DNA from: CAJXSN01 sp947492235
GTDB taxonomy: Bacteria; Pseudomonadota; Alphaproteobacteria; Sphingomonadales; Sphingomonadaceae
Assembly (NCBI RefSeq): GCF_042492175.1
Contig: NZ_CP170453.1
Location: 1,674,001-1,738,000 of the forward strand
Length of the DNA: 64,000 bases
Direction: 5' to 3'
Each line of letters opens with the position of its first letter. The first letter of the stretch is position 1. Below are positions 41,886-50,203 of this stretch, piece after piece. The notes under the pieces were generated by a model. It saw nothing but the letters and a program-made list of their open reading frames with translations, searched no databases and was not told where the DNA came from. Both the position numbers and the translations under genes were made by a program.

Positions 41886-43754
41886 ATGAGGGGCAATCAT
41901 GTGATCCGGTTTCTGATCCTGTGTTTGTTGCTGATCGGTACCCCTGCCATCGCTGGGCCAAGTCCTATTGCCGCCATCAATCATAGCGACGGCAAAATCC
42001 TCGAGTTCACTCACGGTGAATACAGCTTGGCCAGCAGCAAGATTCCGCCAACCAGCGATTTCGAACGGGCCGCGAGCCCGAAAATCTACCAGATCAATTG
42101 GGAAGGCTGGGAGTTTGGGGCCTTCCACGCGGTAACCGGGCGCTTCCGGATCGAGCGTGACACTCTGCCTGATGGCCCCCTCGCGCTCTACACCATCAGC
42201 ACACGCGACCAGTTTATTGTCCTGATCAACAATGCCGAGGTGTACCGCAACTTCGCTGATGTGAGCGACAAGAAGCTTTCGTGGAACCGTCCGTATTTCA
42301 TCGCTCTGGCCCCCGAAGTCTTCCGGGACGGGATGAACACGGTTGAAATCCGCACGGTCTCGCAAGGGTCGGTGGGGGTCGGGCGCGTGATGATCGGGCA
42401 GAGTATTGCGGTTCAGTCCTATTTTAACACGCAGTATTTCTGGCGCATTACCGCGCCGCAGATCGCCAATTACGCGATGCTGTTGCTTGGCGTGCTGGTG
42501 CTTCTGTTCTGGACCCGGCGCAGGCAAGAAACTGAGCTGCTGTTCCTCGCGCTTTCGACCTTCTTTTGGTTCGCACGATATTATCACTTCTTTGCGGAAG
42601 ACGTGCCGTTCGATCTACAGCTTTTCTCCGATATTTCCGAGAATGCTTCCCTGTATGGATCATGGTCAACGCTGGCGTTCTATTTCTACTTCATTCGCGC
42701 CCGCCATGTTCGCAAAATCGTGACCAGCTTTTTCTTCATCGCTCTGTCGATCACCGTCATCCAGAAGATATTCGGGCTGGATTGGACGGTCTTCTATTTA
42801 TGGTCGTTTCTGCTGAGCGTTGCCATGGCGATCGTCGGGCTCGCCAGTTTGTGGCGCAACCGCAATCTGGAATACGGCGCATTGGGATTGGCGATGGCCG
42901 CGACCCCGGTATTTGCCGTCATCGATATCTACGCAGCTTATCAGTATGGCGGGTCCGGCGGCGCGATTTACCTCAGCGTGTTCATGCCGTTTCTGTACAC
43001 GTTCGCGTTTCTGCTCTCCTTCGGCAAGCGCGCTCTGGATGCGTTTTCCAGCGCTGAGAACGCCAACTCCGTGCTCGAGGCGCGGGTCGCGGAGACAAGG
43101 GCGGAACTGGCAGAAAGCGAGGAGGCGCGCCAGCAATTGCGAGTGGAGCAGGCCATCGCGACCGAGCATGGCCGCTTGATGCAGGAGATGCATGACGGGA
43201 TCGGCTCGAACCTGGTGACTGCACTGGCTGTCGCACGGCAGCAGGACATGCCCCGCAGCACGGTGAAAGTCCTGTCAAACGCGCTCAACGATCTGAAACT
43301 GACGGTGGATTCGCTTGAGCCGGTGGAGGGCGATATTGTCGCTCTAATTGGCAATCTCAGGCACCGGATGGCGGGCGATTTGAAAGCGGCCGGGATCGAA
43401 TGCAAATGGGAAGTCGAAGTCTGCGGCACTCTGCCATGGCTCGATGCAACCAATGCCCTCCACGTGCTCAGAATCTTTCAGGAAGCGATCAGCAACGCGG
43501 TCGCGCATTCCAAAGCAAAGGTGCTGCGCATTGGCTGCAAGGAAATGGTGCGGGGCGATATCAACGGGATTGTGGCCCATGTAATCGATGATGGTGTGGG
43601 GATGCATCCGGGCACGGTGCCGCGCGGGAAGGGCCTGGCAAACATCCAAGCCCGCGCCGCGGCTTTGCGCGGTGTGCTCGAGCACGACAGTTCAGTCGGC
43701 AATGGCACAAGTATTAGCCTGTGGTTGCCATATGAAAGGGAAAGTTTGGATTAA
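41886..43754 (+). CDS. 7TMR-DISM-type sensor histidine kinase
   Basis: This 622-residue kinase has a signal peptide (FLILCLLLIGTPAIAG), a periplasmic jellyroll-like sensor of ~150 residues (INWEGWEFGAFHAVTGRFRI), then seven hydrophobic helices (from about residue 190 to 385). The cytoplasmic part has a coiled-coil linker and a HisKA_3 transmitter with His436 in QEMHDGIGSNLVTAL, plus HATPase motifs IFQEAISNAVAHSKAK, VIDDGVGMHPG and GKGLANIQARAAAL. The domain order matches 7TMR-DISM kinases that sense carbohydrates or membrane ligands. It is paired with the adjacent response regulator and carried by the island. The ATG at 41886 lies 5 bp after the regulator stop. Confidence 0.9.
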   Translation: MRGNHVIRFLILCLLLIGTPAIAGPSPIAAINHSDGKILEFTHGEYSLASSKIPPTSDFERAASPKIYQINWEGWEFGAFHAVTGRFRIERDTLPDGPLALYTISTRDQFIVLINNAEVYRNFADVSDKKLSWNRPYFIALAPEVFRDGMNTVEIRTVSQGSVGVGRVMIGQSIAVQSYFNTQYFWRITAPQIANYAMLLLGVLVLLFWTRRRQETELLFLALSTFFWFARYYHFFAEDVPFDLQLFSDISENASLYGSWSTLAFYFYFIRARHVRKIVTSFFFIALSITVIQKIFGLDWTVFYLWSFLLSVAMAIVGLASLWRNRNLEYGALGLAMAATPVFAVIDIYAAYQYGGSGGAIYLSVFMPFLYTFAFLLSFGKRALDAFSSAENANSVLEARVAETRAELAESEEARQQLRVEQAIATEHGRLMQEMHDGIGSNLVTALAVARQQDMPRSTVKVLSNALNDLKLTVDSLEPVEGDIVALIGNLRHRMAGDLKAAGIECKWEVEVCGTLPWLDATNALHVLRIFQEAISNAVAHSKAKVLRIGCKEMVRGDINGIVAHVIDDGVGMHPGTVPRGKGLANIQARAAALRGVLEHDSSVGNGTSISLWLPYERESLD

Positions 43755-44266
43755 TGCGTCGTAGAAAATGACGCCTTTCAGTTACCAATCTGTTTGGCCA
43801 TGATCGATTTTTGGGCCAGAACTAAGACGTCTCGCTGCATGTAATGTGATGAATGGGACTAGGTCGATGGCTCAGAGCCCGCTCTGTGTTTGCGGCAGGA
43901 GATGATGGATGTCGAAGCGACGTGCAACGGGTCCGGAATGGTATCGTTATTGCCGTCTGATCCTCCCAAACTGATTTCAGTAGGAAGACGCTGAATCCAG
44001 ACAGTTAGCGGGTTTTGATGATCAATGGGTTTTTGACCCTGACGTTCGATCCATGCGTCTAGATGTTTGATAATATGTATGCTTTTCGGATAACTTGCGT
44101 TGGTTCGCATTGATGGGATCACTGGTTCGAGCCCAGCAAGCGGCACCACTGCTCCTTTACACCAGTCGCGCTTGTCGTTTTCCACGGGCTGCGACTTGTC
44201 AGGGTGTCGCTGTAGAGGCGGGCCGGGGCCTGCGAGGTTGGCCCCGGCCGCGCCTTTCGCCGCGGG
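43755..44266. other. Gene-free right end of the island and flank
   Basis: This 512-bp stretch shows no convincing gene. It is AT-richer than average and includes the attR copy (44111-44153). A minus-strand frame at about 43859-44185 contains the segment IIKHLDAWIERQGQKP, which looks like a ribbon-helix-helix protein core. The surrounding residues do not continue the fold and the frame runs through the tRNA fragment, so it is at best a decayed gene. Confidence 0.5.
44111..44153 (+). repeat. attR: duplicated tRNA-Thr 3' end
   Basis: A copy of the last ~38 bases of tRNA-Thr plus 5 flanking bases, with three differences (one G/A, two T/C). The rest of a tRNA is absent, so it is a fragment and not a gene. 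The T/C changes leave one T-stem pair broken, as expected for an unselected copy. Confidence 0.75.
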
Positions 44267-47200
44267 TCAGAACTCGCCGGCGACGCCTGCGCGCACTGCG
44301 GTGCTGTTGCCGCCGGCATAGCTGACGCCTGCGGTAATGGCGAAATCCCCGCCAAGACGGTGCATCACACCGGCGGAGAAGCCGACTTCGCCGCGGTAGG
44401 TCGCCACATTGCTGGCATAGCTGGTTTTGCCCTCCTCGCTGGGGAAGTGGGGGCTGGCTGCAGCGGCGATGGATGCGATGCCGCGCTGGGCATCGCGGTC
44501 GATCGTGTCGGTCAGGTCAAACAGTGTGCTGACCCGCCCTTCCAGTGCGCCGACGCTGTTCGAGAGGCCGGTGAACTGTGCATCGGTGATAGCCGCGATG
44601 TGATCGACCGAGCTTGCGACGCTGCGCAGCTGGCTGGTGCTGGCCGCCGCCTGACGCCCCAACGTTCCACTCGCATCAATCGTGACAACATCGACCGGTC
44701 CCACCTGTGCGGCAGTACTTGCATCGATATCGGCGATAACGACGGAGGAGCCGGTGCCGCCCAGCGCCACCTGATTATTGGCTGTGGTGCTGGCACCCGC
44801 GCCGATGGCGGTGGAATCGGTGAATCCAGCCGCTGCGCCATTGCCGATTGCGGTACCGCCAATGCCGGTGGCGGCGGCCTGGTGACCGACCGCCGTGGCA
44901 TCGGCGCGGGTGGCGCTTGCGAGCCTTCCGACCGCAGTGGAACGGTTGGCGCTGGCGTTGGCTCCAAGACCGAAGGCGCTCGCCCCGCCGCCGCTTGCGC
45001 TCGCGCCGCTGCCGACCGCTGTCGTGTTCTGACCGAGTGCCTTGGCCGCGCGGCCAAAAGCGCTGGCGCTGGTTGCGGTAGCCTCGGCCCTGAAACCTGC
45101 CGCTGTGGCTTCCGCGCCGGATGCAACCGAACGCGGACCAAGCGCGCTGGCATCAACGCCAGTTGCCATTGCGGGGGCGGCCATGCTGTTCACAGCCACA
45201 TAGGGTGTGCCCGGCGTGATCCCGGCAATTGCGGCGCTTAGCTGGCCGACATTCACCGCATCGGTCGCATCCTGACCGTCCGCCACATAGACCAGACGGC
45301 GGGTGAGGCCGGGGACATCGTCGCTGGTATCTCCCGGAGTGCCGCCATCATTGAAGGCGCGCCCAAACGATACGGTTTCAGCCTCCGTGGCGAAAGAGCC
45401 AGCGCCGATGGCGGCCGAGAGCTGACCGCTGGCTTGGCTGTCGGTGCCGAGAGCGACTGCTCCAAGAGCGGATGCCTGACTTGAGTCGCCGAAGGCAACA
45501 GTGGCTGTGCTGCTCGCGTCGCTCGCACGGCCAATCGCCACATTGTTGGCTGCCGCGTTGCTGCTTGAGCCGATGGCGACTCCGAAATTGAGGCTTGCTG
45601 ATTGAAAACCAAGCGCCACGCCGCCCTGTCCGGTGGTCGCTGCGCTGTCTCCGATGGCGACCGAGAGCGATCCGGCTGCATTGGCGTCTTCGCCCAAGGC
45701 TACCGCTCCGAAATCGCTGGCGCTGCTGTCATTGCCTATCGCTACCGTGCCCTGGGCCGAAGCCTGCGCGCCGGAGCCGACAGCGGTCGCGTTCAGTGCG
45801 GTGCTGCGGGCACCGCGACCGATTGCCACGGTATCGGTAAACCCAGCCGACGCAGCGTCGCCGATTGCGATCGCCGACTCTGCGCCGGCCGAGGCGGAAT
45901 TGCCCAGTGCGACCGATTCAAGCCCGGTTGCATCCGCGCCAGCTCCGAGTGCGGTGGCGCGCACACCCGATGCGACGGTGCCCTGTCCCAGAGCCGTTGC
46001 CGCCGTCGCATCGGCGAGCGCGTTGAAGCCGATCGCCGTAGCGAAGAAATCCGACGCGGTGGAATCGCGGCCGAAGGCGCTGGAGTTTGATGCGCTGGCC
46101 TGGGACGCCGTCCCGACCGCAGTCGCCGAGCTCCCCGAGGCGTTCGCGCTGCGACCGAAAGCCGAAGCGTCCGCGCCGCTCGCGCTGGCGGCATAGCCCG
46201 TCGCGGTGGCGAACTGGCCGCCGGCAATGGCGAGTCCACCCAGGGCTGTGCCCCGATCAGCCAGCACGGTTGCGTCCGCGCCAATGGCTGTCGCTTGCAA
46301 TCCTTGCGCGTTGGCATCGAATCCGAGCGAGGTCGCTCCCGTTCCGTTAGCGATTGTCGGCGTCGGCGCGCCGAAGACGACATCGGAGCCGCCGATCGAG
46401 ATGGCGCCATAGCCGGTCGCGGAAGCGCCGTTGCCAATCGAAATGGCTTCGGCGCCGTCCGATGTTGCTTCTTGGCCCAGAGCGACGGAATTGGCCATAA
46501 GGGCCTGAGAAGAATTGCCAATGGCAATCGCATTGGCTTGAAGAGCTCCGGATGCCTGCCCAAGCGCAAGCGAATTTTCCGCTGTTGCCTGTGAGGATGC
46601 ACCGAGCGCGACTGCATTGGCGCCGGTCGCCGCAGAGAGATCCCCGACAGCAATCGATTTGAGCTCTGATGCGTTAGCTCCCGGACCAATCGCAATTGCT
46701 CGTTCGGCCGTTGCTCTGGACGAGCTGCCCAGCGCAGTGCTCGCAAAGCCTGACGATAAAGAACGGTCACCAAGCGCTGTCGCAAAGTCGTCGCTCGCCG
46801 TGGCATAGCTACCAATTGCCGTCAGGCCATCAGGAGTATCGACAGCGTAAACATCGGGATCATGGGCCTTCGCATTGTGGCCGATTGCGACGTTACCGTC
46901 ACCAAAAGCTTTTGCACTGTTGCCAATCGCGACCGGAGAGGGATCCGACAGCGAACTGCTATTAAGATTGATCGGCGCACTGTGGCTCGCATTTGACAGA
47001 TTGCCGATGGCAATTGCGGCGAAGGTTTCGGCGCCCGTGTCCCTGCCGATGGCAACGGTTGCACTTTCCAAGGCGGTCGCTTCTTGCCCCACAGCTACAG
47101 CGCCAAAATTCGCTGCATTGGCCATGGTGCCGATTGCAAGCGCGTCCTCACCGCTGGCACTTGCGCTTCTTCCGGCGGCAATCGAATCCGCCGCTGTACT

Positions 47201-48298
47201 CGCACTCCCTCGGCCGATCGCGATCGAGAAGCTGCCGGAAGCTTGGCTGAACGCGCCGATTGCGGTTGACGACGATGCGATAGCATCCGCGCCATATCCA
47301 ACAGCGAGGGTATAGAGCTGTGAAGCCTGTGCTGTAGAACCGACAGCGACAGCGAAATCACCAGTGGCAGCCGTTTGCGCAAGTCCACCAATCTCGGTCA
47401 CGGCCGCACCGATTGCTACTGAAGCGCTGCCGCTCGCCCCCACCTGATACCCGATCCCGATGGCGGAATTGCCACTGCTTGATGCTTCATAACCGTGCGC
47501 AATGGCAAAATTATCACTCGCAACAGAGCCAGTCCCCAGCGCGATCGCGCCGATGCCAGACGCTGATGCACCGTTCACAGGATCCTCCTCGCCGCCGATG
47601 GCAATACTGGCTATGGCCGTGGCGGATGCCCCGCTGCCCACCGAGACAGCGCCGGTGGCGCTCGCTATTGAATCCTCTCCAAGGGCGGTGCTTTCGAAGC
47701 CCGTCGCCTGGGTGTTTTCGCCGAGCGCTGTCGCTGCGTCGCCGCTCGCTATTGCCTGATATCCGATGCCGGTCGCGTTCAGGCCGCTGGCGACCGAAAA
47801 CGCGCCGATTGCGGTCACGCCAGTAACTGGGTCCAGCGTGCCCGCCTGGGCCTGATCACCCAATGCTGTGGCGCCAGGCCCGTTGGCAAATGCCCGATAG
47901 CCAATCGCAGTTGGCGACGCCGTACCGCTGCTGCCAAGATTTCCGCCAATAGCTGCATTATTTGCATAAGATCGATATCCAACCGCGACGGCATTTTCGA
48001 CAAAGGCACGCGAGTCCTTGCTTATCGAGGTGGAGCCTACGCCATTGGCTTGCGCGAAATGGCCTATCGCCGTCGCGTCTGCTGCGGCGTTAGCGCTTAC
48101 ACCGCAGGCCAGGGCGTCATCGTCATTCCCAGAATTGGCACCGCCGTCATTGTCGGTGCCCGCATCGACAACACCGTCATTGTCGCGGTCCAACAAACAG
48201 TCTTCCGCTTTCGCCGCCTCCGGCGTAGCGAGCAAGGCAATTGCCAAAACACCTCCCGCACAGGTCGCGAGCAGGCTGATCGAATTCATCTTGGTCAT
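44267..48298 (-). CDS. YadA-like trimeric autotransporter adhesin
   Basis: This ~1343-residue secreted surface protein starts with a signal peptide (MTKMNSISLLATCAGGVLAI, then ALLATPEAAKAED). An acidic Ca-binding-like segment follows (LDRDNDGVVDAGTDNDGG). The bulk (about 60-1200) is a head of more than 60 degenerate Hep/Hag repeats of about 14 residues (pattern AxAIGxxAxAxGxxS). Near the end come the neck motif DAVNVGQLSAAI, a short stalk and the four-strand YadA anchor (YRGEVGFSAGVMHRLGGDFA) that ends in a hydrophobic C-terminus. Three copies would form a lollipop adhesin on the cell surface. AAGGGA precedes the ATG at 48298. It lies directly outside the island edge. Confidence 0.9.
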   Translation of the reverse strand: MTKMNSISLLATCAGGVLAIALLATPEAAKAEDCLLDRDNDGVVDAGTDNDGGANSGNDDDALACGVSANAAADATAIGHFAQANGVGSTSISKDSRAFVENAVAVGYRSYANNAAIGGNLGSSGTASPTAIGYRAFANGPGATALGDQAQAGTLDPVTGVTAIGAFSVASGLNATGIGYQAIASGDAATALGENTQATGFESTALGEDSIASATGAVSVGSGASATAIASIAIGGEEDPVNGASASGIGAIALGTGSVASDNFAIAHGYEASSSGNSAIGIGYQVGASGSASVAIGAAVTEIGGLAQTAATGDFAVAVGSTAQASQLYTLAVGYGADAIASSSTAIGAFSQASGSFSIAIGRGSASTAADSIAAGRSASASGEDALAIGTMANAANFGAVAVGQEATALESATVAIGRDTGAETFAAIAIGNLSNASHSAPINLNSSSLSDPSPVAIGNSAKAFGDGNVAIGHNAKAHDPDVYAVDTPDGLTAIGSYATASDDFATALGDRSLSSGFASTALGSSSRATAERAIAIGPGANASELKSIAVGDLSAATGANAVALGASSQATAENSLALGQASGALQANAIAIGNSSQALMANSVALGQEATSDGAEAISIGNGASATGYGAISIGGSDVVFGAPTPTIANGTGATSLGFDANAQGLQATAIGADATVLADRGTALGGLAIAGGQFATATGYAASASGADASAFGRSANASGSSATAVGTASQASASNSSAFGRDSTASDFFATAIGFNALADATAATALGQGTVASGVRATALGAGADATGLESVALGNSASAGAESAIAIGDAASAGFTDTVAIGRGARSTALNATAVGSGAQASAQGTVAIGNDSSASDFGAVALGEDANAAGSLSVAIGDSAATTGQGGVALGFQSASLNFGVAIGSSSNAAANNVAIGRASDASSTATVAFGDSSQASALGAVALGTDSQASGQLSAAIGAGSFATEAETVSFGRAFNDGGTPGDTSDDVPGLTRRLVYVADGQDATDAVNVGQLSAAIAGITPGTPYVAVNSMAAPAMATGVDASALGPRSVASGAEATAAGFRAEATATSASAFGRAAKALGQNTTAVGSGASASGGGASAFGLGANASANRSTAVGRLASATRADATAVGHQAAATGIGGTAIGNGAAAGFTDSTAIGAGASTTANNQVALGGTGSSVVIADIDASTAAQVGPVDVVTIDASGTLGRQAAASTSQLRSVASSVDHIAAITDAQFTGLSNSVGALEGRVSTLFDLTDTIDRDAQRGIASIAAAASPHFPSEEGKTSYASNVATYRGEVGFSAGVMHRLGGDFAITAGVSYAGGNSTAVRAGVAGEF

Positions 48299-48403
48299 GG
48301 TCAGATTTCCCTTGTGATCGGATTTCGACGTGCAGCACCGTTTTGCCGGTTTGCTTCCACGTCTCTCTGGTTTCGGCTCGCGTCCCGATAAGCCGTTGCT
48401 GCT

Positions 48404-48449
48404 CCACGTATTTTCGTGGTTCGACCTTGTCATACGTCAGATGGCGTAT
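48404..48449. promoter_or_regulatory. Two inverted repeats between the adhesin and the LuxR-hydrolase gene
   Basis: CCACG-N6-CGTGG (48404-48419) and ATACG-N8-CGTAT (48432-48449) lie in the divergent intergenic region. The second is an 18-bp dyad typical in size for a LuxR-type dimer site. It may be used by the adjacent regulator to control itself or the adhesin. The protein-DNA link is inference. Confidence 0.4.
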
Positions 48450-48475
48450 AGGGTGCCGATTGTAGGCAATGGCAG

Positions 48476-50185
48476 GTGGGGCGATGCCGGGTGGCTGATG
48501 CAAGTGAGCGGGACGGGGTGCTGGATGCCGCCACACTGGAACTGGTCGCGGCAGCCTATCGCGGGATTTACGACAGCGACGGTTTCGATGAACTGATCGA
48601 GCGATGGCACGCGCTTGCGCCCAGTCGGCGCGAGGCGGCTGCACGCGGGTTCTCGCTGCAGTCGGAAGGGCTGAGAGCTGCCGTGTCCGGCGCTCCCGAT
48701 CCGGAAAACGCATCGGGCGCTTTTTTTGCGATCAATCATGCGACCGGGCCTGCCTTGGTGATGAGCGAGGACCACGCCATCGTCGCTGCCAATTCGGCGG
48801 GCAGCACGGTTTTCGGCGCGCTGGTGGGCGGGCATTTCGACCGCGATATCCTGCGCGAGGAAGCCCGCCCCGAATTCGCCCGGCTGACGGCCGCATGCCG
48901 CGAGGGGCAACGGGAATATCATTGTCTTCTGCCCGTCACCTTGCCCGGCGGGCGCAGCGCGGTGGCGGCGGGGTATCTGACGCAGTCCGAATTGGGGCGC
49001 CCCACTCTGATCGTGATGCGCGCCATCGGCATCGGCTGGGACGAGCGGGTCAGCACGCTCCTGCAATCGCAATTCGCGCTGAGCGAGGCCGAAACGCTGA
49101 TTGCCCGCGCCTTGTTCGAAACCGCCGATGTCGCTCGCATATCGCGCGAGCGCGGCACCAGTATCCGCACTGTCCGCACCCAATTGCGCGAGATCTACGC
49201 CAAGACGGGGACCAGCGGACAGGTGGAGCTGGTGCGGCTGATCTCCTCGCTTTGCGCTCGTCAGCCCGGCGAAGGCGGCGCGCCCAGCCAATGGCAGGAC
49301 CCGCTGGGGCGAGAGAGGCAGTTCGAGGTGCCTGGACAAGGGCGTATTGCATTCAGCTGGATGGGGCGTGAGGGGGGCAGGCCCGCTCTGCTGATCCACG
49401 GCCCGTTTACAGGCTACATCCTACGCGATGAAATCCAGTCCCGGCTGGAAGCCGACAATATCCAGCTGTTTGCCATCCATCGCCCCGGATTCGGCAACAC
49501 CACATTCAGGGCAGGAGGCGATGCGGTGAGCGATGCCTCCGCTGCGGTGGCCGCGTTGCTCGATCATCTGCAATTGGCCAGCGTGCCGGTTGTTTCGCTG
49601 GTCAGCGGCCTTGTCCCGGCCTTGCAGACGGCTGCCGATCATCCGGGCCGGGTGCGCGGCATGCTCAATCTGGGCGGCTGCGTTTCGGCCCATACACCCG
49701 AGCTTCGCCGCCATATGCCCCCGCGTCAGCGAATACTTCTCAGTCTGGCCAGCAGCAATCCGATGCTGTGCGATATTGCCGCACGGATCGGAGCGCGGGC
49801 CGTGCGGGCCAAGGGGCCGGAATTCATGCTCTCGCGGCTTTACGAGCACTCGCCCCGCGATCTTGCGGCTATTTCGGACCCGCGTGTATTCTCGCTGTTG
49901 ATGGCGACGGTGCTGATGCTGACAGCGCAGGATCACAAGACATTCGTGCGCGATTTGCAGCTGATCGGCCATCCTATCGACGATCTTCTGCCCCGGATCG
50001 GATCCAGGCTGCACATTCTGGCCGGTGCCGAGGATCCGGTGTTTCCGCCCGATATTGTCGAGGCCATGGCGGCGCGCCACCAACACATAACAACCGAAAT
50101 TGTGCCCGCCGCCGGACAGGCGCTGGTCCACAGTCACCCCGAACAGTCGGCAAAAGCGATGTCGGAGTTCTTCAAGGAGACCTGA
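48476..50185 (+). CDS. LuxR-type HTH fused to a degenerate alpha/beta-hydrolase domain
   Basis: This ~565-residue fusion has three parts. An N-terminal PAS-like region lies at about 20-180. A LuxR-type HTH follows at about 195-255 (LSEAETLIARALFETADVAR, SIRTVRTQLREIYAKTG). The alpha/beta-hydrolase fold covers about 275-569 (GGRPALLIHGPFTGYIL, LFAIHRPGFGNT). In the hydrolase the nucleophile elbow reads SLVSGLVP where GxSxG is expected, placing Val at the Ser position, and the final His position reads AGQALVHSH, with Gln. The acid residue is kept (GAEDPVF). The domain may thus bind rather than cleave a ligand. GTG at 48476 or 48491 are both possible starts; no ATG fits. It is divergent from the adhesin. 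Confidence 0.8.
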   Translation: MGRCRVADASERDGVLDAATLELVAAAYRGIYDSDGFDELIERWHALAPSRREAAARGFSLQSEGLRAAVSGAPDPENASGAFFAINHATGPALVMSEDHAIVAANSAGSTVFGALVGGHFDRDILREEARPEFARLTAACREGQREYHCLLPVTLPGGRSAVAAGYLTQSELGRPTLIVMRAIGIGWDERVSTLLQSQFALSEAETLIARALFETADVARISRERGTSIRTVRTQLREIYAKTGTSGQVELVRLISSLCARQPGEGGAPSQWQDPLGRERQFEVPGQGRIAFSWMGREGGRPALLIHGPFTGYILRDEIQSRLEADNIQLFAIHRPGFGNTTFRAGGDAVSDASAAVAALLDHLQLASVPVVSLVSGLVPALQTAADHPGRVRGMLNLGGCVSAHTPELRRHMPPRQRILLSLASSNPMLCDIAARIGARAVRAKGPEFMLSRLYEHSPRDLAAISDPRVFSLLMATVLMLTAQDHKTFVRDLQLIGHPIDDLLPRIGSRLHILAGAEDPVFPPDIVEAMAARHQHITTEIVPAAGQALVHSHPEQSAKAMSEFFKET

Positions 50186-50203
50186 TCGCCAGCCCGCGAA
50201 CGG

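Larger units (their letters stand above)
37997..44153. mobile_element. Genomic island in tRNA-Thr (integrase lost)
   Basis: A ~6.15-kb segment is bounded by the tRNA-Thr 3' end and a diverged 43-bp direct copy of it. Inside lie a PI-PLC-like gene, a lectin-like gene, and a two-component system; base composition is visibly more AT-rich at both ends than the flanks. No integrase, transposase or phage gene is recognisable, so the element is fixed or decayed. An 11-bp direct repeat TTCGGTAGGAA (38002-38012 and 38077-38087) sits just inside the left end. The stretch 37997-38269 holds no convincing gene. Confidence 0.7.

Noticed and set aside
38002..44110. Search for an integrase, transposase or phage gene in the island
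   Set aside because: None of the frames shows tyrosine or serine recombinase motifs; only the att-like repeats support mobility.
44111..44153. Second tRNA-Thr gene
   Set aside because: Only the 3' half is present; no acceptor 5' strand, D-arm or anticodon stem precedes it.
44360..45241. Plus-strand frames opposite the YadA-like gene, and the repeats there as a CRISPR candidate
   Set aside because: The repeats are codon-phased Hep/Hag units of the adhesin with variable sequence and no constant repeat-spacer pattern. The plus-strand frames are shadows.
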